Positions 35,301 to 48,476 of a stretch of DNA of 64,000 nucleotides are shown piece after piece. Origin of the DNA: Guyanagaster necrorhizus (taxonomy: Eukaryota > Basidiomycota > Agaricomycetes > Agaricales > Physalacriaceae); NCBI RefSeq assembly GCF_019112545.1, contig NW_025064893.1, positions 980,878-1,044,877 of the forward strand. Reading direction: 5' to 3'. Within the stretch, counting starts at the first letter, position 1; each line of letters starts with the position of its first letter. The position numbers and the translations under genes are program-made. Below the pieces are notes generated by a model. It was not told where the DNA came from. It saw only the letters and a program-made list of their open reading frames with translations, and did no database searches.

Positions 35301-37574
35301 TATGTCCTGTTAATGACGCTTACTCAATGTGCACGAATTCTGATACCTCTTTGATGATCAGATTTTTGTGAGGCAAAAGAATCAAGGACAGGAGTAAGAC
35401 AGTGATAGGACCGAGCGACCCTGCTATCCCTTCACCAATAGATATATTCTAAATGGAAAATGCTGTATAGTACAGTTGAACAGATCGCGTTGTACCCTGT
35501 TATTTGACGCGTAAGTACCTTGGGTAGCTCCGGAGTTTTCCGTCGCATACACGTGGTCGTTTCTTTCCTTTCCAAGTCTGAAGGCGACACTCTCACTTTG
35601 CTCTGTTTGCTCTCAGTTATCGTAACGTTCTCACACTCAATCATTATATTCCTTCATTGAATCTTCTGACACACTCGCTGATGTCTTAGCAAGTATCGTG
35701 ACAGCACAACTACAAAACGTGCCTCTACCAGCCACACGGATTTCCCTTCACTGCCTTCTCATTAGATGACGAGTCTCCAACTTGAATGGCGAACGGCATC
35801 CAGACCAGACACATTTCTGCTACTCAATCATGGGGATCAATCAGATTTGACTAGTGAAATTCTGACAGTCCCGAGGGAGCACGACATCTCCCTGTTTTTC
35901 CAGCTTCCAGAATGGCACCTTCTGTGTGCTGAAAACCACCATGGTCCACAAAGGGTCTAATGACTCTTTCTTGGATGCTCAGGAGGGATCCATGATGCTT
36001 CGCAGAGCTGAAGGTCATTTCCACGTCAGTGCGTTTTCATGTGGATGTGGTGCGCAATTTAGTTCTTTGACTTCGGCTCTGTTCAGGGGCAGACAAGTTC
36101 TAGGTGTATCATCCACTCGCTGATAAGGTTTCAGGCTCTTTTTTTGAGAAAGCCCCAGTACGGGGGGAGCACCAAGGTCTCCTAGCACATTTGTTCCTTA
36201 GTGTGACGTATCTGCCCGAGGACCATGTTGAATATTCAGTGGTCTTTTCGTTTCCGGTCAAACTTTATAGTGAATCATGATGATGACAAGGACACCTTCG
36301 TTCACTCTTGTCGCTACGAGGAGCGTTTACTGCAAATATGTTTTTAAGCTCAAGTAAGCAGTCAAATTTTAACGACCCCGTTTCAGGTCGTTTTATCGGA
36401 TACAGCAGTGGATTACGCGGCGCCGTTACTTGCTTGGCTTCACGTTATCTTGGCTCACATTCATCTCCGAGTCCATGGTACGTATTCGTACTATTTTCTT
36501 CCCATTCCACAAGTTGGGCGCTTACAAACTACGCATACAGCACGAAAAAGGCTGTATTACCCGCATCATCGCCTCCGACCCCCTTGTCATGACCGCTTAT
36601 CATCTGCGTATCCAACGAAGATACCTTCAAAAGGAGATATTTTTTCCTGCTTCGATTGTTATACATGGGAGGGGGAAATCGAACGTCTTCTCGCGGGTTA
36701 TAGAGCTCTAGCATCTTCTACTTCATTTCAGGATCTTTACTAATGGAATAACTGACGCGTTGAATCAAGAGGAGCTGAACGAGAATGGATATCTTTCATG
36801 CTTCACAATTCGATACTCGTGACCCGCTCGTTGAATGAGAGGGCCCCGTTGGACGTTCATTAACTACTTACCTGTGATAATGGCCGCAGGATCGAATGGT
36901 GTACCCTCATTCTCGCTGCATTGATACCCATTATCTATTTATGACAGTGACCCCGTCCCTGGTGCGTTTTTCCCCCTGGCTATTCTCTGCATACCAACGC
37001 ATTTATTTTAGTTCCTAATTTAACTCACAGACCGGCGTACAAGAGTCTTCCCTCTGATGACACGCCGAAACTTGATCGTAGTGTGAGAGGAAATTTTCGA
37101 CCTACATCAAGTTATGTCAGTGATGGAAGTCCGGTTTTTTCTCAAGGCACCACCATTAATTCTTGGAAGCAAGACACATGGTACTAATCCCGAGTTGAGT
37201 TCACAGCTAAGCTAATTGATTCCGTTCAGCAGCTTGCAGAATGTGAGCATTCCTCCCATATCTCGTCGCCATGTATGGAGACTAATTACATTCATAGGAT
37301 GAGGGGCCAAGGATCTGCGTGTGAAACTAATTAGGATGTCCGATTGTGATCGTCGGGTCCTTACCTGTCTGGTTATTTTATTGGAACAGGGCCGAGAACA
37401 ATTTAATGCGCGCGCCGAAATAACCAGAATCACCCTTCGCTATCCCCTAAGAGTAACAGTTGTGTGTGGCCCGAGTTCATCCTGCGAAGCCCTTTCATCA
37501 CGGAGACAGACCTTGTGGATGGGATGTCTCGACAAGGAACGCCATCAATGGCCGGGTATGCGCGTCATATAAGG
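35301..37574. other. non-coding or decayed stretch
   Basis: Over 2 kb with only short frames. The frame at 35766-35960 (+) reads like part of a secreted beta-sandwich protein (SLQLEWRTASRPDTFLL) but has no start, signal peptide or continuation. Frames at 36408-36743 overlap each other in all three phases. No gene is called. Confidence 0.4.
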
Positions 37575-39869
37575 ATGAGTTCTTTCGAAACGAGAGCTGC
37601 GTACAACATGTTCCCAACATTTGCCCTCTTATTCGTTACTTTCCTTCTCTACCAATTATCACGACGAAGTCTTCGCGTTAGCATCGCGCGTCTTCGTGGT
37701 CCGGTATCGCCCTCTTTTCTCTATGGTGGGTCCGGGCGTTGTGAAACTGTAAACATTCTTTAAACCTTCCTCTAGGTTATATCCCCACTCTCGTTCAAGA
37801 TCAGGCTGGTGCTGTCAGTCATAGATCTATTCTCTTCTTCGAACTCTCATTGTCCATATCCAGAAAGACTTCCAACTACAAGGAACTTATGGCGATGTAA
37901 TTAGAATCAGGGCGCCCCTGGGGGTATGTTTCGGTGGCTATGTATCCCGTACCTTGTTCTGAACTTTGGGCAGGAAAACCGTCTCCTTCTCATGGACCCC
38001 AAAGCGCTCCATCACATATTTTATAATTCTGGATATCGCTACTCCAAACCTACTGGAATACGAGTGATTCTTGGAGCGGTCTTGGGGCCGGGACTGTTCT
38101 ACGCCGAAGGTAGGGATTGGTCACAGACCGGGGCTTCTTATCTGATGCATTTGCACCCCTTGTCCTAGGTGAGGACCACAGGCGCCAACGGAATATCGTT
38201 CTACCGGGATTCGGCAGCCGTGAACTGAGGTCATTCGTCCCCATCTTCTGCTCGTATGCCAGTCGGGTTCGTATTATACCTTCATGTAGCTTGCATAATT
38301 GCGTACTGATCTGTGTAACTAGATGACTGCGTACTGGCGAAGTATTATAGCCGCCGACAACTCAGATTCCGCGGTCATAGAAGTGACATCCTGGATTACT
38401 CGCGCGTTGTTGGACGCCACCGGGGAAGGTGCTCTTAATTGAACTATCACTAGTGGCTGGAAGCTGATTTTGGAATCAATAATTAGCTGCCTTCGATTAC
38501 CAATTTGGGTCCTTGGATAATTCAGAAACCGACCTCGCGAAGGCGTATGCTCACATGGCGTACGTGATGTGATTTTATTAATTGATGCAAGCGTTGTACG
38601 ACTGATGTCTAACCAGGCTTAATGTTTTTGGCGTCCCTTCCAAGCTGGCCCTCTTAGTGTTGTGTGCTATGGATTCTTGGCTTCCTGAATCTGTTAGTCA
38701 GTTTTTGACGAACATTCCTGTTCCTCGGTTAAACGTGGCGAGGAATGTGAATACCATATCAACGAAGGTGGCGAAGGGTCTTGTCGATGATAAGCAGGCT
38801 TTGTTGTTGGAGGGTAAGAGCAATAAAGACATAATGAGTTTACTTGGCAAGTATCTTCTCTATCTGATGTTGGGAAGATGATTGCTAATAACCCATGTTC
38901 AGTAAAAGCGAACGCATCAGAGGATCGTAAGAAAAAGCTGCCAGAGAACGAGCTATGGGCTCAAATGAAGTACGTCTCTCTACTACCGCAAGGAACAAGC
39001 AAGCGGTACTAACATTCTGGCAACAGCACGATCATTGTCGCCGGTCATGAAACTACAACTAACGCATTAGCGTGGACTTTACTGGAATTAGCGCGACATC
39101 CCGATGTCCAAACAAAGCTTCGCACCGAGGTTCGCGCCTACCTCCGCAAACGGGCGGTCTCCGAATTGACGGCAGATGACTTCGATTCCATGCCTTACTT
39201 GACCGCGGTCGTCAAGGTCTCCATCATATATTTTTTTCAGTGCCGTTATTTTACTCACATAGAAACAGGAGAGTCTTCGGTTCCATCCAACCCTACATCA
39301 CGCCTATAGATATGCATGCGAGGATGATGTATTGCCTTTAAGCCAGTCTATCATAGATGTCGACGGGAAGGTACTTACCGAGATACCGATTCCCAAAGGC
39401 ACGTATGTCTTCTGTTCCATCGCGGCTTACAACCGCAACAAAGAGATTTTTGGAGTGGACGCGGATTTGTACAATCCTGAAAGGTGGTTAGAGGGTACTG
39501 TGAAGCCCAGAAACGACACGTCGATTGGAGTATACGCAAATCTGTGTGTTCCTTCCCTCACTTCTACTGGTACAGAACATTTATCTTTCGTGTGTACAGT
39601 TTTACCTTCATCGGTGGTAAGAGATCGTGCACGGGTTGGCGATTCGCGTATGTCTGATCAATATTCATCCTTATACGTCACCTAACACGACGTACAGATT
39701 GCTGGAGATGCACGCCTTCGTTACCGAACTTGTGAATGGCTTCGAGTTCAAGCTCACGGCTGATGCCCACAGAATTCGTAGGGAACCATGTGCCGTGGTT
39801 ACACCGACCCTTGAGGGCGAAGTGGATAAAGGACCACAATTGAAGTTGAAGGTCAAGATAGCATCGTAG
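37575..39869 (+). CDS. cytochrome P450 monooxygenase
   Basis: Haem-thiolate monooxygenase anchored in the ER membrane; substrate unknown. The ATG at 37575 opens MSSFETRAAYNMF followed by a hydrophobic anchor (PTFALLFVTFLLYQL). About ten or more exons follow. Landmarks in order: YGDVIRIRAPLG, a C-helix AEG|EDHRRQRNIVLPGFGS split by an intron, the I-helix oxygen-activation motif AGHETTTNALAW, and the K-helix ExxR in KESLRFHP. Then come NPERW and the haem-binding loop FIGGKRSCTGWRF with its cysteine. The C-terminus ends PQLKLKVKIAS with TAG at 39867. All hallmark residues are present, so it is likely functional. It converges on the phospholipase D gene, with about 535 bp between stops. The CYP family cannot be fixed without a database. 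Confidence 0.93.
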
Positions 39870-40404
39870 GAATGACTTCAATAATAATAAACATGTATCT
39901 GTAACTCAATACGATTCAGCGGCGTTGGTTTACATAACTTACATAACTCACTCTAAATTTCGATGACCTTGGTGTAAGCGTTGCAATGGGGCGACGCCAC
40001 CTTTCTTACAAAGATGTCCTCGCTCTCATCAATACAGAAACTCTTTCGGAGCCGACAAGGTCAGCGACGATGCTCGGAGTGATGATCATGCTCTGGCACA
40101 TCTCCCGCACGGTTCTAAAATACCTCCTCCCCGATCAACAATCAACATCTTTCTCGGCCCGTCAGAAAAATACTTCAATCCGGCGTTTTCAAACTTCTAA
40201 TGGAGGTGCTTGGTACTATTCACGGTACACATACATTGGATGTAACGAGTAGAGCTTCAGGACCCAGAAGGTAAATACATCTAGCCCGTCTGAATTCTCG
40301 ACCGTTAAATCATTACGATTTCAGACATGTGCCAATAATATTGTAATATTGTTACTACATGCATAAATAGTCTTACCTTCGTTAGTTATCATTCATTGAT
40401 ATAT
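39870..40404. other. convergent gap between P450 and PLD
   Basis: Holds both 3' regions. An 88-codon frame at 39986-40252 (+) shows no motif. Confidence 0.4.
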
Positions 40405-43400
40405 TTAAATGTAAATAGGCAACGTAGGATTCAGGCCCGTCCATTCTGGACCGGTAACGAATTCCTTGTCATCAATGAGGAAGTCCTAAACGGAACCCCA
40501 TGAGCTCCAAGAAAGTTATCAAAAATGAAGAACAAACCATGGGACATTCGACTAACGCCCCCCTGACCTGAGACAAGCGGCTCTTAAGCCTATCAAGGGA
40601 AATGCCAGGTATGACATGGCCCGTCTTGACTTTGGGAACGTAGGCCTGGTCGTTCCATCATTAGTCAACCCCCATGCAATCAATCACATCTAAACGGGGA
40701 CGAACCTCATAAGCCTTCCAGTCCCTAACCAGATTCGACGGAACGGGGCGGAATAGCTCAGCGAACACCTCTCTGTTCTTCTTTGCAGTGCCATTCCACA
40801 GAGAAAGGGTAGCTTCAGAAATCGGATCAGCGACCAAGTCGTCTTCTGCCAAGTCAAATTCGTTGTCGTTAGGATGAGGAGCAGGACGCATGAACGAGTC
40901 AGGTTCTTTCGACTGCCGGCGGGGCCATTGAGGTTCAATGAGACCGAGATGTTCTGTGGTTGTTAGGTCAAGTGAAGCGGGATTATGGGGATAGTAGGGT
41001 TTATACCTCTAAAAAGCTTACGCCTAAGCGATGTAGCAAATCTCGCAACCATGACACGTTTTCCGTTCATCGTAGACTCGATCATGTCGGTGTCTTCCAC
41101 TATAAGTGCAATTTCCGAGTCGCCGTCGCCCTTTAAAGTCCACGGTTGAGCATCATACAGTAAGCAAATACTTGAACTTACCTTCTGACTTCTGTCATTG
41201 ATGTTGGCAGAGCCCATCTGTTAATTGTGAAGTCAGAGAAGGTCATAGACAAGGTCAAACATGCATACGATGACTCTGGTATCGTCGATAATCATCAGTT
41301 TGGAATGAATGTACAACAATTCCGAGACGTATCTGTCACGACCAATTAGTACTCAAGATTGTGATCCACGGATACAACTTACGCGTTCAACTCCTCCTCT
41401 TCCGAGCCTTCCCACAGCTCATCTGCCAAACTCGTCTTATCGTCAAGCATGTGCTGCGCCACGCTATCACTAACAAGTTCATCATCACGAATTTGGTCAG
41501 AGGCGGCCTCCCATCGCCGAATGATTTCCCTGGCGGCCTCCTCCGTCTCGGGTATAGGAACCTGATGGCGAGTTTTAGAAAGAAAGTAGCGATGAAACGC
41601 ATATGATCCCACCTTGATGATACTATCATCTGTCTTCTTCTCCGACTTATTCGTGACGACTAACCCTTCTGTTGTAGGCTTGGGCACTGCAATAGTAACT
41701 TCCTTCTGCACCCCGTCCGAAACATCGCCGATCCATATCCGTGCAAGTGCAACCTGCGCTTCATGGAATTTGACACCCGAGATTTGCTCCATTCTTGTGA
41801 TATACCCAGCTGTGGGGGTACAAGCATTAGATATGCATGCAGTCAGACGGAAAAAAAATGATTAAATCTACCGGGCGAATTGATTCTATCATATGACCTC
41901 AAGTGAAAGAACCGAATGTAATCCGAGCTACATCCCAAGAAATATCAGGTCACTGAATAAGAGACGTGATTGGAACTCACGGTTCATATCCAGCCTTCCT
42001 GATCTCCTCATAGATACTGCTGCCACCACGATTCATAGTGCGGTATTGACCGGCCATGATGATCTTCAGCGAAGACTCGTTCTTAACGTTGCCTGCGAAT
42101 CCCGGGAGTTCAGGAATACAGATGATCACCTGGAACTTCTTCCCATCCTGCGCTGCTCTGACGATACGCTCGACCAGAGCTTTCCCGATGAGATTTACAA
42201 CTGGTCCACCTTCCTTAGTAGCAGAGATACTAACGAATATCGTTATGGTCGGTCTGCAGATAAAAGACGTAAAGGGAACACGCACAAGAATTGATTCTCA
42301 ATGTAGATGAAGTGATTCGCCTCAAGGATCAATTGAACATCTGTGAAAGAATGTCAGTCTTTGACGAGTTATGCTCATACCACAGCACTCACAGGCATTT
42401 TGGACACTGTGCTCTGTCAAAACACCATGACTCCAGTCTGAAACACTGCGCACGACCTGAACTCGGCACGACGGTGCGGCTGGTCTCTTATATCCTGGCT
42501 CTTCTGCGTCTTCTTCGTCTTCTCCCTCGTCGCCGTGGATACGACGGTGCCATCTCTGACGGTACTTGCGTCCTATCTGTGCCCAATGCTCACGGTGCGG
42601 GTGGCCTAAGAAACATGAGCAAAGTTGACAAACAGTGAGATCATGAACACCCTTACGAGCAACAGCCTCATTAGGGGCCGCTTCGATATCGTGTGGTAAG
42701 GAGAGCCAATCAACATTTCTTAAACGAGATGAGGAGAACAAGCAATAATTGTAGAAACAACACATACTCTTTGTTGCGATACTACAGATAGTAAGAATTG
42801 TCAAAACAGAGGCATACTGAGAAGAACAGAAGTTACTCGCCTTGCGTTTCTTGATTTCATTCCACCTCTCGACGAAGTGCTGGACGATGTCCAGCACCAC
42901 AGGCCCGGTCAAGGACATATGAACCTGTGAAAAACGCGTCAAAAACGCGGCAAATCGTGAATGAGGAATGACACCAACATCATGCCATGGCATCCTCGCG
43001 CTCTCCAAGATTGAAAGAGTGTTACTTGCGTACCATCTCACATCTTTGAAATCCATGATTCGTGCATTATTGTAATCCTGACCGGGGAACAAGGTTCGAC
43101 TGAAATTCGTCGGGTGCACATCTGCGAGAGGGTGATTATGCGTGTCCCAACGTCCGAAACACAAATCGAGACCACCAATACACGCATAATGATTGTCTAT
43201 CACAACGGCTTTCTCATGGTGGGACCAGAACTGCACGTCATCTTTAGAGCCAATGTGATCTGGGTGACGAAGGCAGGTGATGTTGGGGTGGAGATCCTCG
43301 AGTGTATGCTTGGTGTGCCAAGAGCTCATAGTCATCGTCTGAGTAACCTCTTTGTATACAATGACATAGATCTTAACGCCTTGCTCTGCTTTGCGCTTTA

Positions 43401-43920
43401 GGAGACGATCAAGACGGTATTCAGGGTAATCCTCAGGGGGACGGCGGAGGAATAGTTCTGGGGTGAGCCACCAATCCTATAGTAGTACATTTGAAAGTTG
43501 AAACGAAAACGAAAACGACGAAATTGTGAGCGTACCAAGATGAATATGGCCTCTCTGGCGTTATCAATCAGCTCAGAGAGTGCCCACATGTAATCATGTC
43601 CATCAATATGCCATTTCACAAAGTTTCCCGCTCTCTCCTCTGCAAAACTGCGAAAACGATGACTGTCGTTGATAGCCTGCCTAATCTCATCGGCCTTCTT
43701 CTCTTCGGGATCGTCGTGGCGACCTGAAATTCATGTCAGCCATTTCAGGGAAGTCGACAATGGTCTGGCTCACGATTAGGGTTCAAGATTCCTGCGAGAG
43801 AGATGAATAGGGTTGCACTGCAAAAAACTAATCAGATTAGGGTCTCTTACCTATAGCCTCCTGCCTGGCATGCTCAATTCCGTCTGGTATTTTATCAATG
43901 ATTTTTTTGAGGAAACTCAT
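40405..43920 (-). CDS. phospholipase D
   Basis: Hydrolyses phosphatidylcholine to phosphatidic acid and choline in eukaryotic membrane signalling. The start is MSFLKKIIDKIPDGIEHARQ (ATG at 43918-43920). More than fifteen exons follow. The first catalytic HKD motif is HHEKAVVIDNHYACIGGLDL; the second is YIHSKLMIIDDTRVIVGSAN. Between them are the usual IENQFFVS, IIMAGQYRTMNRGGSSIYEE and YIRFFHLRSYDR segments. The C-terminal part reads DWKAYE, intron, AYVPKVKTGHVIPGISLDR, then DFLIDDKEFV and NPTLPIYI with TAA at 40405-40407. No PX or PH domain is visible at the N-terminus, so this is the shorter fungal form rather than the full Spo14 layout. Both HKD motifs are complete, so activity is likely. 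Confidence 0.93.
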
Positions 43921-46179
43921 ACTTGATGAGCTGGCGTCGTGGTGGTTACGGAGTTAAGTGTTGGTCCAATATATAGAGGCTGGGCAAATGGGCGCGGTCA
44001 CAGCATTATGACATCATCTCCGTTACTAAAACCCGGTTGCCATGAATATACAGTGGCGTTTAGTAGGACGCCTGTGTACTGCCTTAGAATATTAATTACT
44101 ACGACGTCCTTGCAAGCCTCACGATAAATCCTTATCATGCTATAAAAATCTTGAGTTTCTCAGGCAGCAGGCCGCCGTCAATGCTGCGGATTATAAGTTC
44201 TAAGCCATCCCACGACAAGACCACCTATACGGGAAATCGCACGACATTGTATACCGAGCGGGGGGGACGCCACACATGTGCACTTGCGCAGCATCTGCAG
44301 CTAAAATACTCAGAATCAATTATCTGGAAAGGCATTAAAAAACTTACATAAATCGGCATTTTCACTACGTAACTATACCGCCATGGGCTAATACAGATGA
44401 AAGAATCCTGAAAGCTCAAGCACCTGTAGACAGCAAGCTTTCACCTTCCGAGCGACCGCGAGACTTCGAATTTCTGAATCGCCATTCTCCGAGAAACGAC
44501 GTGACGACAGAGAAGTCTATGTAGGCTAACTATCTTCGGATTTGACAGAAGAAAGATCCACATTTTCATACTCGTCATGTGGATGGGGTACATGTACACA
44601 TAATGCTCATTCTGATCATCTCCAGTCAATGCAAGAATACATCTTCGAAAGAAAATTCGCACTTTGCCTCTGCCTTCGCCTTCTAGCAGAAGCTCCGAGC
44701 TGAAGACCCTGCAACCTTTTCATTCTCGGCCAAATTGAGAGACTCAGCACGATTCCTCGGGAACCGTCCCGCTCCCGCATTTGTTGAAATGTGTACTGTC
44801 AGTGATACAGCGAAGAAGGACTCGACAAATGCGGGCCGTCATGAAGCTAGATAGAGACATATAATTGAAGCTGTGATCCGTCAAAGCACTAGCACTTGGT
44901 CGTTCTACTGCGAAGGACCGCGGTGTTCGATGCTAAGACCAAAGAACCACGGCACCTAAGAAGAATGTGATGACCAGAGACTTGGGAGGGAAGGACACTG
45001 ACTGACGCATAAGGGGCATGAGATGGTACAGACTCCGGTGAATGCCGTAGTCCTACGCGACGCGAAGTTTGCAGGAATGGCATTTCTGCAAGATAATACA
45101 GAACGTCGCCATTATAGACTGCAGTGCTTGGCCTGTGCAGTAGGAAAACTTTGAGAAGCTGATGACAATTCGAGCAACATAGAAGATTAAATCCGAAACC
45201 GGTGGCTCCTGGGTGGAACACCATGACATTTTTCCAAACGATGACGAGTGTTCTAGCTAAGAATCGAGAGTAACTGACAAGCGAAAGTCAAGTGAATGTA
45301 TTCTAGGATCGATCCGGGAGCACGTCATGTTAATCAGCCAAAACGAAGGTGGGAACATGGAGCGGTGTGATCGAGTCGAAGAGAGGGCATGTCTGGTCTT
45401 GAACTTCTGGGGAGCCCAGAGACAAACAACATAAACTGCAGCTGAAAAGGAATACTCGGAATAAGGCAACCTTGAGAAAGCACATTTCGCCTTCCATTAC
45501 AGAAGAGAACATAGCACAATAAACTCCGGGAGAATTCGTCGTAGAATTTTTCACAACGATAATGGTTGACAAGGAAAGACGGGGCCGGGCCAAGGTATCC
45601 GAACTTGGTTTCGGACCGCAACGCCGACGTGAGGAATGGGCCTGGTGAATTTCATTGCTTCGTCGGACACTTTCGATTCTCCATGCCACCTTCAATCATT
45701 CAAATCGCCGTGAGATCGAAAACCTCAGTCTATGAGCATACTTAATTCCGTTATTTTCGGGACACACTGAGACGAGTTAGAAGCTCTAGATCATAATATA
45801 TCACAGGAACTGAAGGCACTGATAGGCTATAGCGCACCTGATCGACTCTGTCTGTCATGGACGGCAAACACGGATGGCCACGGCGGGAGTGAGTATCAGA
45901 GGTGTGGGAGCCTCAAGGCGAATGCAACAATGGATTAGAAATTTGGAAGGTATCCCTGCCCTCCATGACTGTTTCGCTTGCTGGCGAGGAGATTTTTTGA
46001 CTCTCAGAGAGTAGATCCCTTAAAGGGACGCGTTATTTGTCTCTATTATACATTGATGGCACGCGAAGTTCTCAGGGCCTTTGTCTCGAACAATGACACC
46101 CATTTTAAGCTCTCCTTATGCCTTTTTGGAATCTCTTTGACTCCTTTCATAGTGAAATCCTCTCTCAATATCGGTGAAC
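43921..46179. other. intergenic, 2.2 kb
   Basis: Upstream region of PLD and upstream region of the 202-residue protein. Open frames on both strands (for instance 45330-45695, -) carry no motif or exon chain. Confidence 0.45.
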
Positions 46180-46838
46180 ATGCCCCCCCATTTCTCAATC
46201 TCTGCTTTGACCAGCCATTCATTATTATACACCCCCCCGCTCACGCGTTCACCCTCCCCCAATGAATCACTCGGTTCAAACCACGGAGATGACAAGACAT
46301 CATTTTCAGACTCGGAATCCGTAATTTCGCAGTCGGGTTTCAACGTGAAGCATGACAATCGTCTAAAGTTGTACCAACCACGGCCAGAGGAAGAAGCAGC
46401 CGAACAACCTGTCTTGATTGAGCGGCCTACGACGCCCTCCAGGGCGCAGGGTAAGTTCGCGATACAAAGTTACCAGAGCATCACTCATACATTCTCACAG
46501 AACTGGCGGAGCAAATTGTGGACAGCTTGCGCCGTAAAGTGAGAATGATCTCCCAGAATGAGATCATTGAACAGGAGATTATGTTCCGCGGATCCAGAAT
46601 TGGTACGGAACGACCCCAGTCTAGCATGGGTGTGGATGAAATCATCCAGAGCATGATGCCGAATTCTCAGAAACAGGCCTATGGACAACCGCCGGGGCGT
46701 TTGTTTATTGCCAACAAGGAGCCCTGGGCTGTAGATAGCCCTCCCCAGGGGTACGCGGTATCGGTGCCGGGGCAATCACCTGCCATTGCCTCGCCACAAC
46801 CATCTAGAAGGAGGGCCAAAGGAAAGAGGAAAACGTGA
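46180..46838 (+). CDS. uncharacterised Ser/Pro-rich, probably nuclear protein
   Basis: Two exons, 46180-46450 and 46501-46838, with a 50-nt intron, give 202 residues in frame. The N-terminus MPPHFSISALTSHSL and PPLTRSPSPNESLG is Ser/Pro-rich and could be phosphorylated. The centre (ELAEQIVDSLRRKVRMISQN) is helical and may form a coiled coil. The C-terminus (SPQPSRRRAKGKRKT) has the form of a nuclear localisation signal. I do not recognise the family. The first ATG after the upstream GTG is used. Its stop is only 112 bp from the stop of the convergent BTB gene. The clean intron and the structured layout support a real gene; its function cannot be inferred. Confidence 0.65.
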
Positions 46839-46950
46839 AAAAACGCAATGCCTGGAAACTGTATACATTGTATGAAACGTCATCTGTACAAAATATATAC
46901 TGTATTTTACTATTACACTTAGAGTCACAACATAGTTCCATGAGTATCAG

Positions 46951-48294
46951 TCATTCGTCCCTCTCTTCCGAAAAGTAATCTGGCAATCTGTCTTCCACTG
47001 TCTTGATCAAATGCAAGATACTCCGTCGAGCGGCTAGCCGGCAGTCCTGATGCATGTAGGTAGCGCTGCCCCAACGATCAAAATCCTTTTGTACTTGTTT
47101 GAGCCTCCCCAGTACATCTGCCAGTCCCAAAGAAAGTACGGCATCACCCCTCGTCTTCTCCTTCCAGAACTCGACCCAACTCTGGGAACATGAAGGCTGA
47201 TGCCATGTCGCATTGCATGAAGGGGAATGGTCGATAGGAGGTGCGGTCAGTCTCAGTCTCTCCCATGCTCTGGATAGGCGATAGTAGCCCGTTAATAGTC
47301 GCAACTGTTCAGTAGAACTGACGACGAGCCGGCCCTCCTCGTCGATGTCGCCTAGCTCAGCGTGACCTTTCTTGACAACCACAGTCTTATGCATGACCTC
47401 CAAGTAAGCCTCGCCGCGTAAAGATCGAAGAGCAAGTTCGTCTGAGAGGGACATGGCAAGATAGGCGTAACGTGGAGACGTGGTCATGAGCTGCCTCAGC
47501 AGGCCAATCATGGTGTTGAGCAGCCGTTCGTGGTTGCACATCTGCGCCAGACGCATCAAGCGAGTCAGTTGTGTGATAGTTTCGGATTCAGACCCGAACA
47601 AGATAGGTGTTGCTGTTAGTGAAGGCTGGGTGAAGAATGGGAAGGGAAAAGGGGGCATAGGCGTTGGACGGTGGTTGATGTACTCCTGGATGGCGTCGAG
47701 GGCCCACGTTTCCAGCGATTTGAAGGCATACTTGTTTGATATGCGGGCAATATCGATAAGCTTAGAGACATCCGTTGCTAGAGCTCGCATTTCCGGAGGT
47801 CTGGGGAAAAACTCTAAGAATAATGACCAGAAGCAGCAGGACAAGCGTTGTGCTCACAAGGCGTAAAGGGCGCCGAGAAAGTTTCGAAATTCTTTAGCGC
47901 TGTCTCCTGTTAGATGTATTGGGATATCGTCGGAGGTGCCCTCAGTTGGTTCGCTACCCTGAGGCAAGGTAAACATCATCTTGAATGAAGAACCGTCCTT
48001 CGAAAGCATGGTTCGATGGACCTGTAAAAAGTTACAATTATCAGTGCAGATAACAAGCCACTATACACCCACGTTAAACAAGGTATTCTCTACCAAAAGA
48101 ACGCAACTCCCATCATCAAAGTAAAAGGCCTCGTCTCTTCCAATATTCCTCGCCGCCCTGACCTGCGCCCCAAGTCCGTCCGCTGAGTCTCGCTCTGACT
48201 GGCTGCTGTCAGGCCTTCTCCTCTTGCGACTCGAGGCTGATGCAGAGCCATCTTCGGCCTTAGGAGCAAAGATAGGGTCCACGTCGTCCGACAT
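46951..48294 (-). CDS. BTB/POZ-domain protein
   Basis: Member of the Agaricomycete BTB family. BTB folds dimerise and often bind cullin-3, but no partner domain is visible here. Exon 1 (from the ATG at 48292-48294) gives MSDDVDPIFAPKAEDGS, a basic patch SRKRRRPD and the BTB core DEAFYFDDGSCVLLVENTLF. After an intron come HRTMLSKDGSSFKMMFTLPQ and AKEFRNFLGALYAL. The last exon has the C-terminal helical region: DVSKLIDIARISNKYAFKSL, LMRLAQMCNHERLL, and a Cys/His-containing tail ending DYFSEERDE. The order matches other proteins of the family. The divergent promoter shared with the aldo/keto reductase is 182 bp. Confidence 0.85.
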
Positions 48295-48476
48295 GACGAG
48301 CGGAATCGAAAATTAGTCGGCTAGTTGCGGAGAGCAAGTCCCGATCGCGGCACAAATCTGCCTATCTCCCGGCCGGTTGACATCATTTGCTCTCATATTC
48401 GCGTTGGATAACCATGTTATCACTTTGCGGTTTCTTGCAAATATAACCCAGTCGTGATTGCTCAGCAGCAACCACC
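48295..48476. promoter_or_regulatory. compact divergent promoter, BTB gene / aldo-keto reductase
   Basis: Only 182 bp lie between the two opposed start codons. The stretch must hold both promoters. A TATA-like aaATATAAccc lies near 48440. The reductase start has a strong context, accaccATGG. Confidence 0.55.

Noticed and set aside
37575..43920. Secondary-metabolite cluster around the P450
   Set aside because: The nearest intact neighbour is a phospholipase D; no synthase, terpene cyclase, transporter or pathway regulator lies nearby.
47480..47866. 128-codon plus-strand frame
   Set aside because: It lies entirely antisense to the last exon of the BTB gene and has no motif of its own.
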